64,000 bases of DNA from Lachnospiraceae bacterium NC2008 (GTDB taxonomy: Bacteria > Bacillota > Clostridia > Lachnospirales > Lachnospiraceae): NCBI GenBank assembly GCA_000687675.1, contig JHWS01000001.1, positions 248,001-312,000 of the forward strand. Reading direction: 5' to 3'. Shown here one piece after another: positions 42,416 to 50,967 of the stretch (the stretch's first letter is position 1; each line of letters begins with the position of its first letter). The translations under genes and the position numbers were made by a program. The notes beneath the pieces were generated by a model. It was not told the DNA's origin. It worked only from the letters and a program-made list of their open reading frames with translations, and did no database searches.

Positions 42416-43414
42416 TTAGCCCTTAAAAGAGAATTCTGATTCTTCGCATTCCCTCATCTTATAATCCTTGTCAATATCAATAAGTTGAATCATAAGTTTG
42501 GCGTACTCAGGGTCGAACTGTGTTCCAGTTCCCTTAACTATCTCTTCTCTAACCACTTCCTGTGGGATAGGGTCACGATAGCTACGCTTAGAAGTCATGG
42601 CGTCATAGGCATCTGCAACAGAGATTATTCTTGCAAGTTCAGGTATCTCTTCTCCCTTGATTCCATCAGGATAACCCTTTCCATCATATCTTTCATGGTG
42701 TCCATTAGCTCCTATACGAAGATATGGAAATTCACTGATGCTCTCAAGAATCTGAGAGCCATATATTGGATGCTTCTTTATCTCTTCATACTCTTCTGTA
42801 GTAAGCTTACCCTTCTTAGTGATGATGCTTTCTGATATCCCAATCTTACCAACATCATGAAGAAGTGCTGCGTAGTAGATTTCCTCGCATTCTTCATCGC
42901 TCTTGCGATTCATCTGAGCAAGTTTCTTAGAATACTCAGCAACTCTGGCAGAATGTCCGTGTGTATAAGTATCCTTGGCATCAATTGAGTTAGCAAGAGC
43001 TGTTGCGGTCTGTTTAAATAAGTTTTGGAGCTTCTCATGCTCCCTCGAAGCCTTGGCCTGATACAGGTATATAACAATAATCATAACAAGAGCCAGTACA
43101 TTATTAAATAAACCAGGCATACCTGTATAAATATGTCTAAAAAATATTCCAATTATTAATACTGGAAATTGAGATAATACAGAGATAAGAGAAACTATAA
43201 AACCAAGTTTCTTATATTTTAGAACCATATATATAAGACACAAACTTGACAGACCAGAGAAAACTCCTGTTAAAGAAGTCATAGCAATAGGGCTTCCATT
43301 AAAGAAGTATGTATTTTTAGAATTTGAGATTATTCTGGTTGCATATATTAAAACCGCATAGAGAGCAGTTGGAATTATAATAGATAATTTGAATCCCTTT
43401 ACCTTTTCAAACAT
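42416..43414 (-). CDS. Membrane HD-GYP domain protein
   Basis: About 332 residues: four hydrophobic segments (roughly 10-118), a short coiled region (KASREHEKLQNLFKQTATALANSIDAKD), then an HD-GYP domain with THGHSARVAEYS, HDVGK (H186, D187) and HHERYDGKGYPDGIKGEEIP (H239, H240; GYP 247-249), then SVADAYDAMTSKR. Intact motifs suggest a functional cyclic-dinucleotide phosphodiesterase. The longer frame adds 30 codons; the ATG at 43414 follows AAGGGAAAAAGTA and is chosen. It differs from the HD-GYP at 25960 in having a short four-helix sensor and no PAS-like region. Confidence 0.88.
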   Translation of the reverse strand: MFEKVKGFKLSIIIPTALYAVLIYATRIISNSKNTYFFNGSPIAMTSLTGVFSGLSSLCLIYMVLKYKKLGFIVSLISVLSQFPVLIIGIFFRHIYTGMPGLFNNVLALVMIIVIYLYQAKASREHEKLQNLFKQTATALANSIDAKDTYTHGHSARVAEYSKKLAQMNRKSDEECEEIYYAALLHDVGKIGISESIITKKGKLTTEEYEEIKKHPIYGSQILESISEFPYLRIGANGHHERYDGKGYPDGIKGEEIPELARIISVADAYDAMTSKRSYRDPIPQEVVREEIVKGTGTQFDPEYAKLMIQLIDIDKDYKMRECEESEFSFKG

Positions 43415-43517
43415 TACTTTTTCCCTTCCCTTACCCACAAAAATGGGCATTGTGTATACCTGAGCATACAATAAAATTATAGCCTCCATGCTTATTTTTG
43501 CCAATTACTAGATATGG

Positions 43518-43560
43518 TCAAAAAAGCCGCCTGACAACAAGTTGTAGTTATCAGACGGCG
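43518..43560 (-). terminator. Intrinsic terminator after the MATE gene
   Basis: Minus-strand stem GCCGTCTGATAAC / GTTGTCAGGCGGC (two G-U pairs) with an 8-base loop, then TTTTTT. Confidence 0.85.
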
Positions 43561-43616
43561 TCAAAGTATTAACATATAACAATATTCAGATATAAGAAAT
43601 ACAAAACGGTTTATAT

Positions 43617-44972
43617 TTAAGCATTTTCACGGGTTATATTTTTAACCCACTTATATTTCATATAATGCTTATACACCCATGGTATCTTCACAAATTCATC
43701 CAGTGTAAGTATAAATGCCACTACAAGAACAGGTGCTTTAATAACAAATGCAAAAATCATACCCAGAGGAACTACTACAAGCCAAAGAGTAATCAAATCG
43801 CACTTCATACCAAAGCGGGTATCACCTCCGGCCGGAAATACTCCTGTAATGATTGTTGAATTAAGGGAGTTTCCGATGATATAGTAGGCCGCCATAAAGA
43901 GCATGCCTTTCAAGTAATACCTTGCCATAGGCGAAAGGGTAATAACTCTGAGAACCAGAGGTATAAGCCCTATAATCACTAAGCCTGACACGATTCCTAT
44001 AGCTATAGAAAGCCTTACATATTTTCCGCCCAGTTTCTTAGCTTCATCAAGCCTACCGCTGCCAAGAAGTCCTCCGATGACGATTCCAACTGCAGAACTG
44101 AAGCCCCAGCAGAAGCTGGCAATCATACTCCTTACTATACTTGCGATGGAATTGGCCGCAACAGCATCAGTTCCAAGATGTCCCATGATAACAGAATACA
44201 TAGTTACTCCGCCGCCCCAGCCAAGCTGGTTTATAAGAAGTGGCAGGGTATATTTCCAATAATCCTTTTTAAGAAGAGCATCATCTTTGCCTAGAAGATA
44301 CCTTATGTTTGAACGTGGGCATTTGTATTTGGTCATAAGTATAAGCGAAAGTGCCACTTCAAATATTCTTGCACATACGGTTGCCAGTGCAGCACCTGCT
44401 ATGCCCATCCCTTTCATGTCACCTATTCCAAAGATAAACAAAGCATTGAGCCCTATGTTTAAAATCACAGATAATGAACCGATAATAGAACTTGTTCCCG
44501 CCCTGTCGCAGACCTTGAGAACACCAAGGTAAACCTGGGATATACCTGTTAAGATGAAAGATGCAGATACAACCCGTAGATAGCTTGCTCCGGCTGCAAT
44601 CAGTTGCCTGTCAGAAGTAAATATGCGCATAACCAATCGAGGACAGATAAGAGAAACTGCTGAGAATATCATACCCACGAGCACAGCATATCTTAAAGCC
44701 ATGGTTGTAACCTTTTTGACAGATTTTTCGTCTCCCTTGCCCCAGTACTGAGCGCCAAGGACATTGAAACCAAATACGAATGCTCCAAAAAAGAGACTGT
44801 ATACAAAGGCCACCTGAGTGGCAAGAGATACTGCCGAAAGCGAGGTCTGATCAAGGAACCCAAGCATAAAAGCATCTGATGCACTTACAAGCGAACTCAT
44901 CAGATTCTGAAATGAGATTGGTCCCGCTATCTTTATAAATTTCTTTATGTCGTAACTATTTTTATTATCCAT
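43617..44972 (-). CDS. MATE family efflux transporter
   Basis: A 451-residue protein of twelve hydrophobic helices in two halves. MATE signatures include FIKIAGPISFQNLMSSLVSASDAFMLGFLDQTSLSAVSLATQVAF and the second-half counterpart PLLINQLGWGGGVTMYSVIMGHLGTDAVAANSIA. These proteins export cationic drugs, dyes or metabolites by Na+ or H+ antiport; the substrate is unknown. It is a single gene with its own terminator and is separated from the upstream ABC operon by another terminator. Confidence 0.93.
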   Translation of the reverse strand: MDNKNSYDIKKFIKIAGPISFQNLMSSLVSASDAFMLGFLDQTSLSAVSLATQVAFVYSLFFGAFVFGFNVLGAQYWGKGDEKSVKKVTTMALRYAVLVGMIFSAVSLICPRLVMRIFTSDRQLIAAGASYLRVVSASFILTGISQVYLGVLKVCDRAGTSSIIGSLSVILNIGLNALFIFGIGDMKGMGIAGAALATVCARIFEVALSLILMTKYKCPRSNIRYLLGKDDALLKKDYWKYTLPLLINQLGWGGGVTMYSVIMGHLGTDAVAANSIASIVRSMIASFCWGFSSAVGIVIGGLLGSGRLDEAKKLGGKYVRLSIAIGIVSGLVIIGLIPLVLRVITLSPMARYYLKGMLFMAAYYIIGNSLNSTIITGVFPAGGDTRFGMKCDLITLWLVVVPLGMIFAFVIKAPVLVVAFILTLDEFVKIPWVYKHYMKYKWVKNITRENA

Positions 44973-44992
44973 AATGATAATTTAACATGAAA

Positions 44993-45030
44993 CGAAAAAA
45001 GAGACCATTACTCACTGATAATAATCTCTT
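44993..45030 (-). terminator. Terminator of the amino-acid ABC transporter operon
   Basis: Ten-pair stem GAGATTATTA / TAATGGTCTC (two G-U pairs) with an 8-base loop and TTTTTT tail on the minus strand, 16 bases after the ATPase stop. Confidence 0.8.
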
Positions 45031-45045
45031 TTACACTTAATATAT

Positions 45046-45789
45046 CTACTTTGCACTATATGAGAATGAATCCAGGAATTTTTTAAGCCTCTCTGTCTTT
45101 GGTCGCTCAAAAAATTCCTCAGGGCTGCCTTCTTCCACAATCTTTCCTCCATCAATAAATACCATACGGTCAGCAACTGCTCTGGCAAATGAAAGCTCAT
45201 GAGTTACTATCACCATAGTACGTCCCTCTTTTGCAAGCTGGATAACTACATCAAGTACTTCTCTTACCATCTCAGGATCAAGCGCAGCTGTTATCTCATC
45301 CAGAAGCAATACTTCCGGATGCATCATAAGTGCTCTTACTATGGCAACCCTTTGCTTCTGGCCTCCTGAAAGCTGGTGAGGATAGTTATTCTTCTTTGAA
45401 AGAAGTCCTACTCTGTCAAGAAGGGCCTCTGCTTCCTTCTCTGCATCTTTTTTATTAATCTTCTTAACCTTAACCGGTGCAAGAGTCATATTCTGAAGAA
45501 CAGTCTTATGTGGAAAAAGCTCGTAGCTTTGAAATACCATGCCAATCTTTTCTCTAACTGTATTAAGCTTTCCCCTGCATGGATTGATTCTTTCCCCGTG
45601 AAGAGTTACTTCACCTTCCTGTATCTGTTCAAATGCATTAACACAACGCAGCAGTGTACTTTTACCGCATCCTGAAGGTCCTACTATAACGACTACTTCT
45701 CCCTTGTTAACACTTAGATCTACATGATCTAATACCACAAGGTCATCATATGATTTAGTTAGATTTTTTATATTTAATATTTCTGCCAT
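45046..45789 (-). CDS. Polar amino acid ABC transporter ATP-binding protein
   Basis: A 247-residue ATPase of the GlnQ/TcyC group: Walker A GPSGCGKST, LRCVNAFEQIQEGEVTLHG, signature LSGGQKQR, Walker B EVLLLDEITAALD and H-loop VTHELSFARAVADR. It energises uptake of an amino acid through the two permeases encoded just upstream. An ATG at 45804 is also possible and overlaps the preceding gene; the ATG at 45789, two bases after the upstream stop, gives the usual N-terminus. Last gene of the methionine/cystine-type operon. Confidence 0.93.
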   Translation of the reverse strand: MAEILNIKNLTKSYDDLVVLDHVDLSVNKGEVVVIVGPSGCGKSTLLRCVNAFEQIQEGEVTLHGERINPCRGKLNTVREKIGMVFQSYELFPHKTVLQNMTLAPVKVKKINKKDAEKEAEALLDRVGLLSKKNNYPHQLSGGQKQRVAIVRALMMHPEVLLLDEITAALDPEMVREVLDVVIQLAKEGRTMVIVTHELSFARAVADRMVFIDGGKIVEEGSPEEFFERPKTERLKKFLDSFSYSAK

Positions 45790-45791
45790 AA

Positions 45792-46460
45792 TTAATTTTC
45801 CCATCTTTTTTCAAGATATTTTGAAAGTAAACTTATCGGCCAGCATACCAAGAAATATAGGAGGAATATAGTTGCATATATGCCAAATGCCGCATTAGGC
45901 GCGCTTTTTCTATTAGCCTCTATAATCTGCTGCCCAACCTTAAGAACCTCTACAATACCAATCATCATAATTAAGCTGGTTGTCTTAATCATTCTGGTTA
46001 TAAGGTTGATTGAAAGAGGTAACATTCTTCTTATTATCTGAGGAATGATTATATATAGGTATGTCTGTGCTGTATTTAAGCCAAGTGAATAACTACTCTC
46101 ATACTGTATTGTCGGTATACTCCTAAGGGCGCCGCGAACTAGATCAGACATCTCCGCAGTTCCCCAAAGGGAGAATACTATGATAGATGCTGACTCTGCC
46201 GTGATGCTTAGGCCTAAGGCTTTGGTAGAGCCAAAATATACTACAAAGAGCAGGACCATCTGAGGCATAATACGGATGAACTCAAGATAAATCTTGCTAA
46301 CCACCTTGATGACTGGATTCTTAAGTGTCATCAAGCTTCCAAGGATAACACCAAGGACTATACTGATGGTTACCGATATAAGACTTATTCTAAGTGCCAC
46401 CCAGAGACCATCTAAGAGCCTATGCATATTGGTTCCTTTTAATAAAACTTCAAATCCCAT
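45792..46460 (-). CDS. Amino acid ABC transporter permease
   Basis: A 222-residue membrane protein with about five helices and the HisM/GlnP family pattern: LLDGLWVALRISLISVTISIVLGVILGSLM, YLEFIRIMPQMVLLFVVYFG and the EAA-loop segment SSYSLGLNTAQTYLYIIIPQIIRRMLPLSINLITRMIKTTSL. Forms a heterodimer with the next permease and couples to the ATPase at 45046. The stop and start of neighbouring genes overlap or nearly touch, showing translational coupling. Confidence 0.92.
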   Translation of the reverse strand: MGFEVLLKGTNMHRLLDGLWVALRISLISVTISIVLGVILGSLMTLKNPVIKVVSKIYLEFIRIMPQMVLLFVVYFGSTKALGLSITAESASIIVFSLWGTAEMSDLVRGALRSIPTIQYESSYSLGLNTAQTYLYIIIPQIIRRMLPLSINLITRMIKTTSLIMMIGIVEVLKVGQQIIEANRKSAPNAAFGIYATIFLLYFLVCWPISLLSKYLEKRWEN

Positions 46461-47122
46461 TACTGTGCTCCAAACATCTTATACCTTACCTTCTTCTCTA
46501 CAATACCTCCAACAATTGATACTGGAAGAAGCATGATTATATAGAAGAAAATCAGTAAGGCAAATGCCTCAGTTGTATTGTAATAAAGTCCGATTAAATC
46601 TTTTGCTGTGAACATCAGGTCCATCAAAGAGATAGCCGAGAACACGCTTGTTTCCTTAAGTAAAAAGATCACATTGGCAACTATTGCAGGTACGCTTAAG
46701 GCGAATGCTTCCGGAAAAATTACATGGAAGAACATCTGACCTCTTGTCATACCAAGTGCTAGTGCCCCTTCTGACTGTGACTTAGATACTGCCCCTAGTC
46801 CGCTTCTAAATCCTTCAGCCATATAACTTCCACCAAGAAGTCCTAGTCCCAAGGCACCGCAGGTTTCTGCTGGTACCATAAAGCCTAGTTTTGGAAGGCC
46901 AAAGTAGATAAAGAATAACTGCACAAGTAGTGGTGTGTTACGGAAGAATTCTACATACACTGCAGCTAACTGGGCAAGTACTGGTATTTTAAAATGTATT
47001 AAGAATGCGACTACTAGTCCAATTACGAATGCCAGCCCTACTCCTATAGCTCCTATTCGAACTGTAAGCCAGAAGGCATCTACGTATCTTGGAAAGTAGG
47101 ATACGATAATATCTGTATTCAT
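46460..47122 (-). CDS. Amino acid ABC transporter permease
   Basis: A 220-residue HisM-like permease: FPRYVDAFWLTVRIGAIGVGLAFVIGLVVAFLIHF, YVEFFRNTPLLVQLFFIYFGLPKLGF and the EAA motif GALALGMTRGQMFFHVIFPEAFALSVPAIVANVIFLLKETS. Pairs with the permease at 45792, whose start it overlaps by one base. By family it moves polar amino acids or cystine; the Cys/Met codons of the operon leader favour a sulfur amino acid (inference). Confidence 0.92.
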   Translation of the reverse strand: MNTDIIVSYFPRYVDAFWLTVRIGAIGVGLAFVIGLVVAFLIHFKIPVLAQLAAVYVEFFRNTPLLVQLFFIYFGLPKLGFMVPAETCGALGLGLLGGSYMAEGFRSGLGAVSKSQSEGALALGMTRGQMFFHVIFPEAFALSVPAIVANVIFLLKETSVFSAISLMDLMFTAKDLIGLYYNTTEAFALLIFFYIIMLLPVSIVGGIVEKKVRYKMFGAQ

Positions 47123-47145
47123 ATTAGTTTCCTTTGTAAACTAAT

Positions 47146-47808
47146 TTACTTTCTCTTTCTATGATCAAAACTATTAGCTATAAGCGTTCCTATCATCTGG
47201 ATTAGCTGGAAGATAATGATAAGAAGGGCAACTGTGATAAACATAATATCCTTCTGCCATCTGTAATAACCATATCTAACTGCAATATCACCAAGGCCGC
47301 CACCGCCAACTACACCTGACATAGCTGAGTATCCAAGAAGGATACCTGTTGTGATAGTAAATCCTGTAATAAGTGCTGTTCTTGCTTCTCTGAGAAGAAC
47401 CTTAACTATAATCTGGAAGTTACTTGCCCCCATAGACTTGGCTGCTTCTATAACTCCAAGATCCACTTCGTTAAGTGCTGCTTCTACAACTCTTGCAATA
47501 TAAGGAGCTGCACAGATTACAAGTGGCACTATAGTTGCATCTGAGCCATAGCTCTTACCAACAACCATTCTTGTGAAAGGAATAAGTAATATAAGTAAGA
47601 TTAAGAATGGTACGCTTCGAATAATGTTACATATTATGTCGAAGAATCTATATATAACTATGTTTCTCTTAAGTCCATTCTTACCTGTTACATATAGGAG
47701 TATTCCTATAGGAAGGCCGATAATATAACCGATGATAACAGAACCCATTGTCATATAGAGAGTATCTGGGATACCATCTAATATCATCTGTATTGTTTTT
47801 TCATTCAT
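47146..47808 (-). CDS. metI: Methionine-type ABC transporter permease
   Basis: A 220-residue MetI-like permease: IQMILDGIPDTLYMTMGSVIIGYIIGLPIGILLYVTG, FDIICNIIRSVPFLILLILLIPFTRMVVGKSYGSDATIVPL, EAALNEVDLGVIEAAKSMGASNFQIIVKVLLREARTALITG (EAA loop) and YSAMSGVVGGGGLGDIAVRYGYYRWQ. These are diagnostic for MetI. It overlaps the end of metN by four bases (ATGA), so the two are coupled. Together MetN and MetI take up methionine delivered by a MetQ-type binding protein, here the C-terminal half of the fused protein at 48901. Confidence 0.95.
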   Translation of the reverse strand: MNEKTIQMILDGIPDTLYMTMGSVIIGYIIGLPIGILLYVTGKNGLKRNIVIYRFFDIICNIIRSVPFLILLILLIPFTRMVVGKSYGSDATIVPLVICAAPYIARVVEAALNEVDLGVIEAAKSMGASNFQIIVKVLLREARTALITGFTITTGILLGYSAMSGVVGGGGLGDIAVRYGYYRWQKDIMFITVALLIIIFQLIQMIGTLIANSFDHRKRK

Positions 47809-48827
47809 GCTATCTCTCCTCCTTTCACTCCATCTGTAACTACTAAACCTGCCTCTTTAAGGTATGCTATAAGCCGACTTGCTACCTCTTCATCTTCAGG
47901 AAGTCCAAGTATCATTTCACCAACTGCCTTACCGCCAACATTCTTGGTATCAGCCTTTAGTATGTTGATAGGCTGACCAAGTTTTAGGATGGCATTGGCC
48001 AGTACTGGCTCGTATGCTGAATTCTCCTTGAATACGATACGTATAGTTTTGTCTGCTTCCAGTGTTTTTACTGGTATATATCTAATATCTTTACCAGAAA
48101 TCAATTCTTTAGCTGCATCTGACTTTGGTTTTGCAAATATATCTTCAACTATGCCAGACTCAACAAGTTTACCGCTATCGATGATAGCTACCTTCTGGCA
48201 AACATCTGTTATTACTGACATCTGGTGGGTAATGATTACGATAGTTATGCCAAGTTTTTCATTGATTTCTCTTAGAAGATTAATAATCGAAGTTGTGGTT
48301 TGTGGATCAAGTGCACTGGTAGCCTCATCACACAGAAGTATTCTGGGATTAGTAGCCAGAGCTCTTGCTATTGCCACTCTTTGTTTCTGTCCTCCTGAAA
48401 GCTGTGAAGGATAAGCTTTCTCCTTATCCTCAAGATTTACAAGTGAAAGAAGCTCTCTGGCTCTTTCCTTTGCCTTCTTCCTGCTCCAGCCTGATATTTC
48501 AAGTGGAAAACAAATATTTCCGATAACATTTCTTTGTTCTAATAGATTAAATCCCTGAAAAATCATCCCTATCTGGCTACGCATCTTTCTAAGCTGTCTC
48601 TCCTTCAGCCCTGACAGGTCCACTCCGTCAATATGGACACTTCCTTCGGTAGGTTTTTCAAGATAGTTAATAGTTCTGACCAGAGTACTTTTACCTGCCC
48701 CTGACATACCGATTATTCCATAGATATCTCCTTTTTCTATAGAAAGATCTATACCATCGAGGGCAACCACTGTATTTCCTTCAACCTTAAATCTTTTTGT
48801 TAAATTTTTAATCTCTATAACACTCAT
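47805..48827 (-). CDS. metN: Methionine-type ABC transporter ATP-binding protein
   Basis: A 340-residue ATPase: Walker A GMSGAGKST, signature LSGGQKQR, Walker B ILLCDEATSALDPQTT and a C-terminal NIL domain (about 265-340) with the methionine-sensing beta-alpha-beta fold (IRIVFKENSAYEPVLANAILKLGQPINILKADTKNVGG). NIL domains bind methionine and inhibit transport when internal methionine is high. The frame extends 17 codons upstream; the ATG at 48827 after TGGGGACAAT gives the standard MSVIEIKNLTKRF start. Second gene of the operon. Confidence 0.95.
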   Translation of the reverse strand: MSVIEIKNLTKRFKVEGNTVVALDGIDLSIEKGDIYGIIGMSGAGKSTLVRTINYLEKPTEGSVHIDGVDLSGLKERQLRKMRSQIGMIFQGFNLLEQRNVIGNICFPLEISGWSRKKAKERARELLSLVNLEDKEKAYPSQLSGGQKQRVAIARALATNPRILLCDEATSALDPQTTTSIINLLREINEKLGITIVIITHQMSVITDVCQKVAIIDSGKLVESGIVEDIFAKPKSDAAKELISGKDIRYIPVKTLEADKTIRIVFKENSAYEPVLANAILKLGQPINILKADTKNVGGKAVGEMILGLPEDEEVASRLIAYLKEAGLVVTDGVKGGEIA

Positions 48828-48900
48828 ATTGTCCCCATTTAACAAATTGGGAGAGTTGCAAGAACTCTCCCAAAACATGTTCTTTAATTTCTTTAATTAA

Positions 48901-50568
48901 TTACTCTTCGAAGAAGATTACTGCTCCGTCATATGTATCTTCGATAAACTTCTTGATTTCGTCTGAACGAAGAACTGTAACTAAAGCTTTAATCTTATCT
49001 GAATTTTCGTTACCTTCGTATACACCGATGATGTTAACGTATGTCTTAGCTGCAACTGAATCGCTAGACTCATATGCAATTGAATCCTTACCTACAGAGT
49101 AACCGGCTTCAAGAGCATAGTTACCATTAAGAACTACAAATGCTACTTCATCAACCACTCTTGCAACCTGAGCTGCTTCAAGTTCTACAAACTCAATATC
49201 GTATGGATTGTCTACTATATCGTTTACTGTTGCAGTAAGTCCTGCGCCATCTGCAAGTGTTATAAGACCGTTATCCTGAAGAAGAAGTAATGCTCTTGCT
49301 TCGTTTGTTGTATCGTTTGGTATAGCTATGCTGTCACCCTTTTTAATATCATCAAGTGATTTCTTTGTTCCAGGATAGATTCCAAATGGCTCGTAGTGAA
49401 TGCCACCGGCATTGACAATATGTGTACCCTGCTCTTCATTGAAGCTGTCAAGGTATGGGATATGCTGCATATAGTTTGCATCAAATTCGCCTGATTCTAC
49501 TACGAGGTTAGGCTGTACATAATCTTCAAATTCTACGATTTCAAGTTCGTAACCATAATCCTTAAGGATTTCTGCTGCCTTTGCAAGAATCTCTGCATGT
49601 GGTACTGGAGAAGCTGCGATAGAAATCTTTGTTCCATTACCAGGTACTATATCAAGTGCATCTTCCTTGCTGTCTGTTGTCGCATCATCTGCGCCCTTAA
49701 CCTTACCGCCTTCAACTACAAGTTCATCTTCGTATTCTGCACCGTATGTGTCGATAAGAGTTGCTTCATAATCCTTGTGGAAGAACTGCTCTTCACCAAG
49801 ACCTTCGATTTCTGCATTTAACCAGTTAAGAAGTGTTTCGTTACCCTTTGAAACTGCAGGAGCGATTGTGTCCTGGCTGCCAAGTGAAGGGATACCTACT
49901 ACATAACCTTCGTTCTCGATTGCAAATGCAATAACTTCTGTGTTGTCATTAGCCCATGCAACGCCTGTTCCATTCTCAAATGAAGTCTTAGCTGATGCAT
50001 ATGTATCAAACTTCTGAAGCTTGATATCAGGATAATTCTTTTCAAAGTATGTCTCTGCTGTTGTACCTGAGATAACGATTACCTGATCATCAGCACCGAT
50101 CTGGCTAACATCTTCGATTACGTTGTCTTCATGTGATACAACACCAAGTGCTACGTTCATATATGGAAGAGCGAAATCAACTTTCTCTGCTCTTTCTTCA
50201 GTTACTGTAAAGTTTGCAAGTACGATATCAACCTTACCTGTTTCAAGGTACTCAACACGGCTTGCTGCTTCTGTTGATACATATTCGATATCTACGCCAA
50301 GGTCCTGACCGATTCTCTCTGCAAGATATACGTCATATCCCTGATACTTACCATTCTCATCTACATAACCAAATGGATTCTTGTCTGAGAATACACCGAT
50401 CTTGATTGTTCCGCTTTCCTTAATCTCATCAAGTGTTCTATAAACCTTGTCACCGCTGTTTGCTGCTTCTTTATTGTCAGCTTTCTTTCCGCATCCGGTA
50501 AATACCGATGCTACAAGTCCAAGGGTTAAAACCCCTGTTAATAAACGTTTCAAAATTTTCTTTTTCAT
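48901..50568 (-). CDS. Fused solute-binding lipoprotein: SBP family 3 + MetQ
   Basis: A 555-residue lipoprotein: signal peptide with lipobox FTGC (C26). Residues 45-285 form a family 3 (polar amino acid/cystine-type) binding domain (GTIKIGVFSDKNPFGYVDENGKYQGYDVYLAERIGQDLG; VDIVLANFTVTEERAEKVDFALPY). Residues 305-555 form a complete NLPA/MetQ methionine-binding domain (KISIAASPVPHAEILAKAAEILKDYGYELEIVEFEDY; ANYMQHIPYLDSFNEEQGT; SIAIPNDTTNEARALLLLQ). Both domains are full length. Two separate importer cores follow in the same operon, so one protein may feed both. AAGGAGTAAATATATT precedes the ATG. The leader carries a Met/Cys-rich ORF and a terminator. Confidence 0.93.
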   Translation of the reverse strand: MKKKILKRLLTGVLTLGLVASVFTGCGKKADNKEAANSGDKVYRTLDEIKESGTIKIGVFSDKNPFGYVDENGKYQGYDVYLAERIGQDLGVDIEYVSTEAASRVEYLETGKVDIVLANFTVTEERAEKVDFALPYMNVALGVVSHEDNVIEDVSQIGADDQVIVISGTTAETYFEKNYPDIKLQKFDTYASAKTSFENGTGVAWANDNTEVIAFAIENEGYVVGIPSLGSQDTIAPAVSKGNETLLNWLNAEIEGLGEEQFFHKDYEATLIDTYGAEYEDELVVEGGKVKGADDATTDSKEDALDIVPGNGTKISIAASPVPHAEILAKAAEILKDYGYELEIVEFEDYVQPNLVVESGEFDANYMQHIPYLDSFNEEQGTHIVNAGGIHYEPFGIYPGTKKSLDDIKKGDSIAIPNDTTNEARALLLLQDNGLITLADGAGLTATVNDIVDNPYDIEFVELEAAQVARVVDEVAFVVLNGNYALEAGYSVGKDSIAYESSDSVAAKTYVNIIGVYEGNENSDKIKALVTVLRSDEIKKFIEDTYDGAVIFFEE

Positions 50569-50694
50569 AATATATTTACTCCTTAACTTTAGTTACTCTT
50601 TTTTCAATTTATTTTTTTGATTTTTCTATTATGTATGTGTTTGTTACTTTATCGCTTTATCGTGTTTTGTTGCTCTTAAACACGTTTTTGGCAA

Positions 50695-50727
50695 TAAAAA
50701 ATCCGGGTTTGTCCTCTGTACCCCGGA
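50695..50727 (-). terminator. Attenuator (intrinsic terminator) before the met/cys ABC operon
   Basis: Minus-strand 5' arm TCCGGG and 3' arm CCCGGA with a 14-base loop, followed by TTTTTTATT. It lies 35 bases after the stop of the small ORF and about 130 bases before the binding-protein gene. A copy of the 3' arm (TCCCGGA, 50828-50822) inside the small ORF can pair with TCCGGGG of the 5' arm (seven pairs including one G-U) and would prevent termination. Confidence 0.8.
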
Positions 50728-50762
50728 ATCATAATGGCTTTGTGTTTGAACTTAACTTAGTT

Positions 50763-50885
50763 CTAACATCGCATCATAGAGCACATGGACTTCTGGTCAT
50801 ATGCCCCAGCCATCATACCTGTCCGGGAGATAAGCATAAGACAACACATCATATTATCGCTATACATCATTCTCTCATTCTGCAT
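50763..50885 (-). CDS. Met/Cys-rich leader peptide (40 aa)
   Basis: A 40-codon ORF preceded by AAAAGGAGGTG nine bases before the ATG, the best ribosome site of the whole region. Eleven of 40 residues are Met (1, 6, 7, 12, 13, 17, 24, 25, 34, 37, 38) and four are Cys (14, 15, 35, 40), including the run MMCC at 12-15. The ORF lies 24 bases from the predicted transcription start and ends 35 bases before an intrinsic terminator that precedes the methionine/cystine-type transporter operon. Codons 20-21 (TCC CGG) hold a segment complementary to the terminator 5' arm. This is the layout of a leader peptide whose translation senses charged Met- and Cys-tRNA. No homologue was searched. Confidence 0.8.
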   Translation of the reverse strand: MQNERMMYSDNMMCCLMLISRTGMMAGAYDQKSMCSMMRC

Positions 50886-50915
50886 TGCTGTGCACCTCCT
50901 TTTCTCTTGATGGGT

Positions 50916-50944
50916 TTATAGTAACAGCAAATATGTCATTTGAA
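50916..50944 (-). promoter_or_regulatory. Promoter of the met/cys ABC operon leader
   Basis: On the minus strand TTCAAA (50944-50939), 17-base spacer, CTATAA (50921-50916). Predicted start near 50909, 24 bases before the leader-peptide ATG. The weak -35 would suit an activator. Confidence 0.5.
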
Positions 50945-50967
50945 AAATTCCTAGATTTTATCGCTAG

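Noticed and set aside
50886-50912. S-box (SAM-I) riboswitch, suggested by ATCAAGAGA upstream of the leader peptide
   Set aside because: Only that short stretch matches; the conserved S-box core and P1-P4 layout are absent, and the strong ribosome site with a Met/Cys-rich ORF explains the region better.
50631-50921. A 96-codon plus-strand ORF across the leader of the ABC operon
   Set aside because: It is antisense to the Met/Cys-rich leader ORF, has no ribosome binding site, and its His/Leu-rich composition is the mirror of the ATG-rich minus strand.
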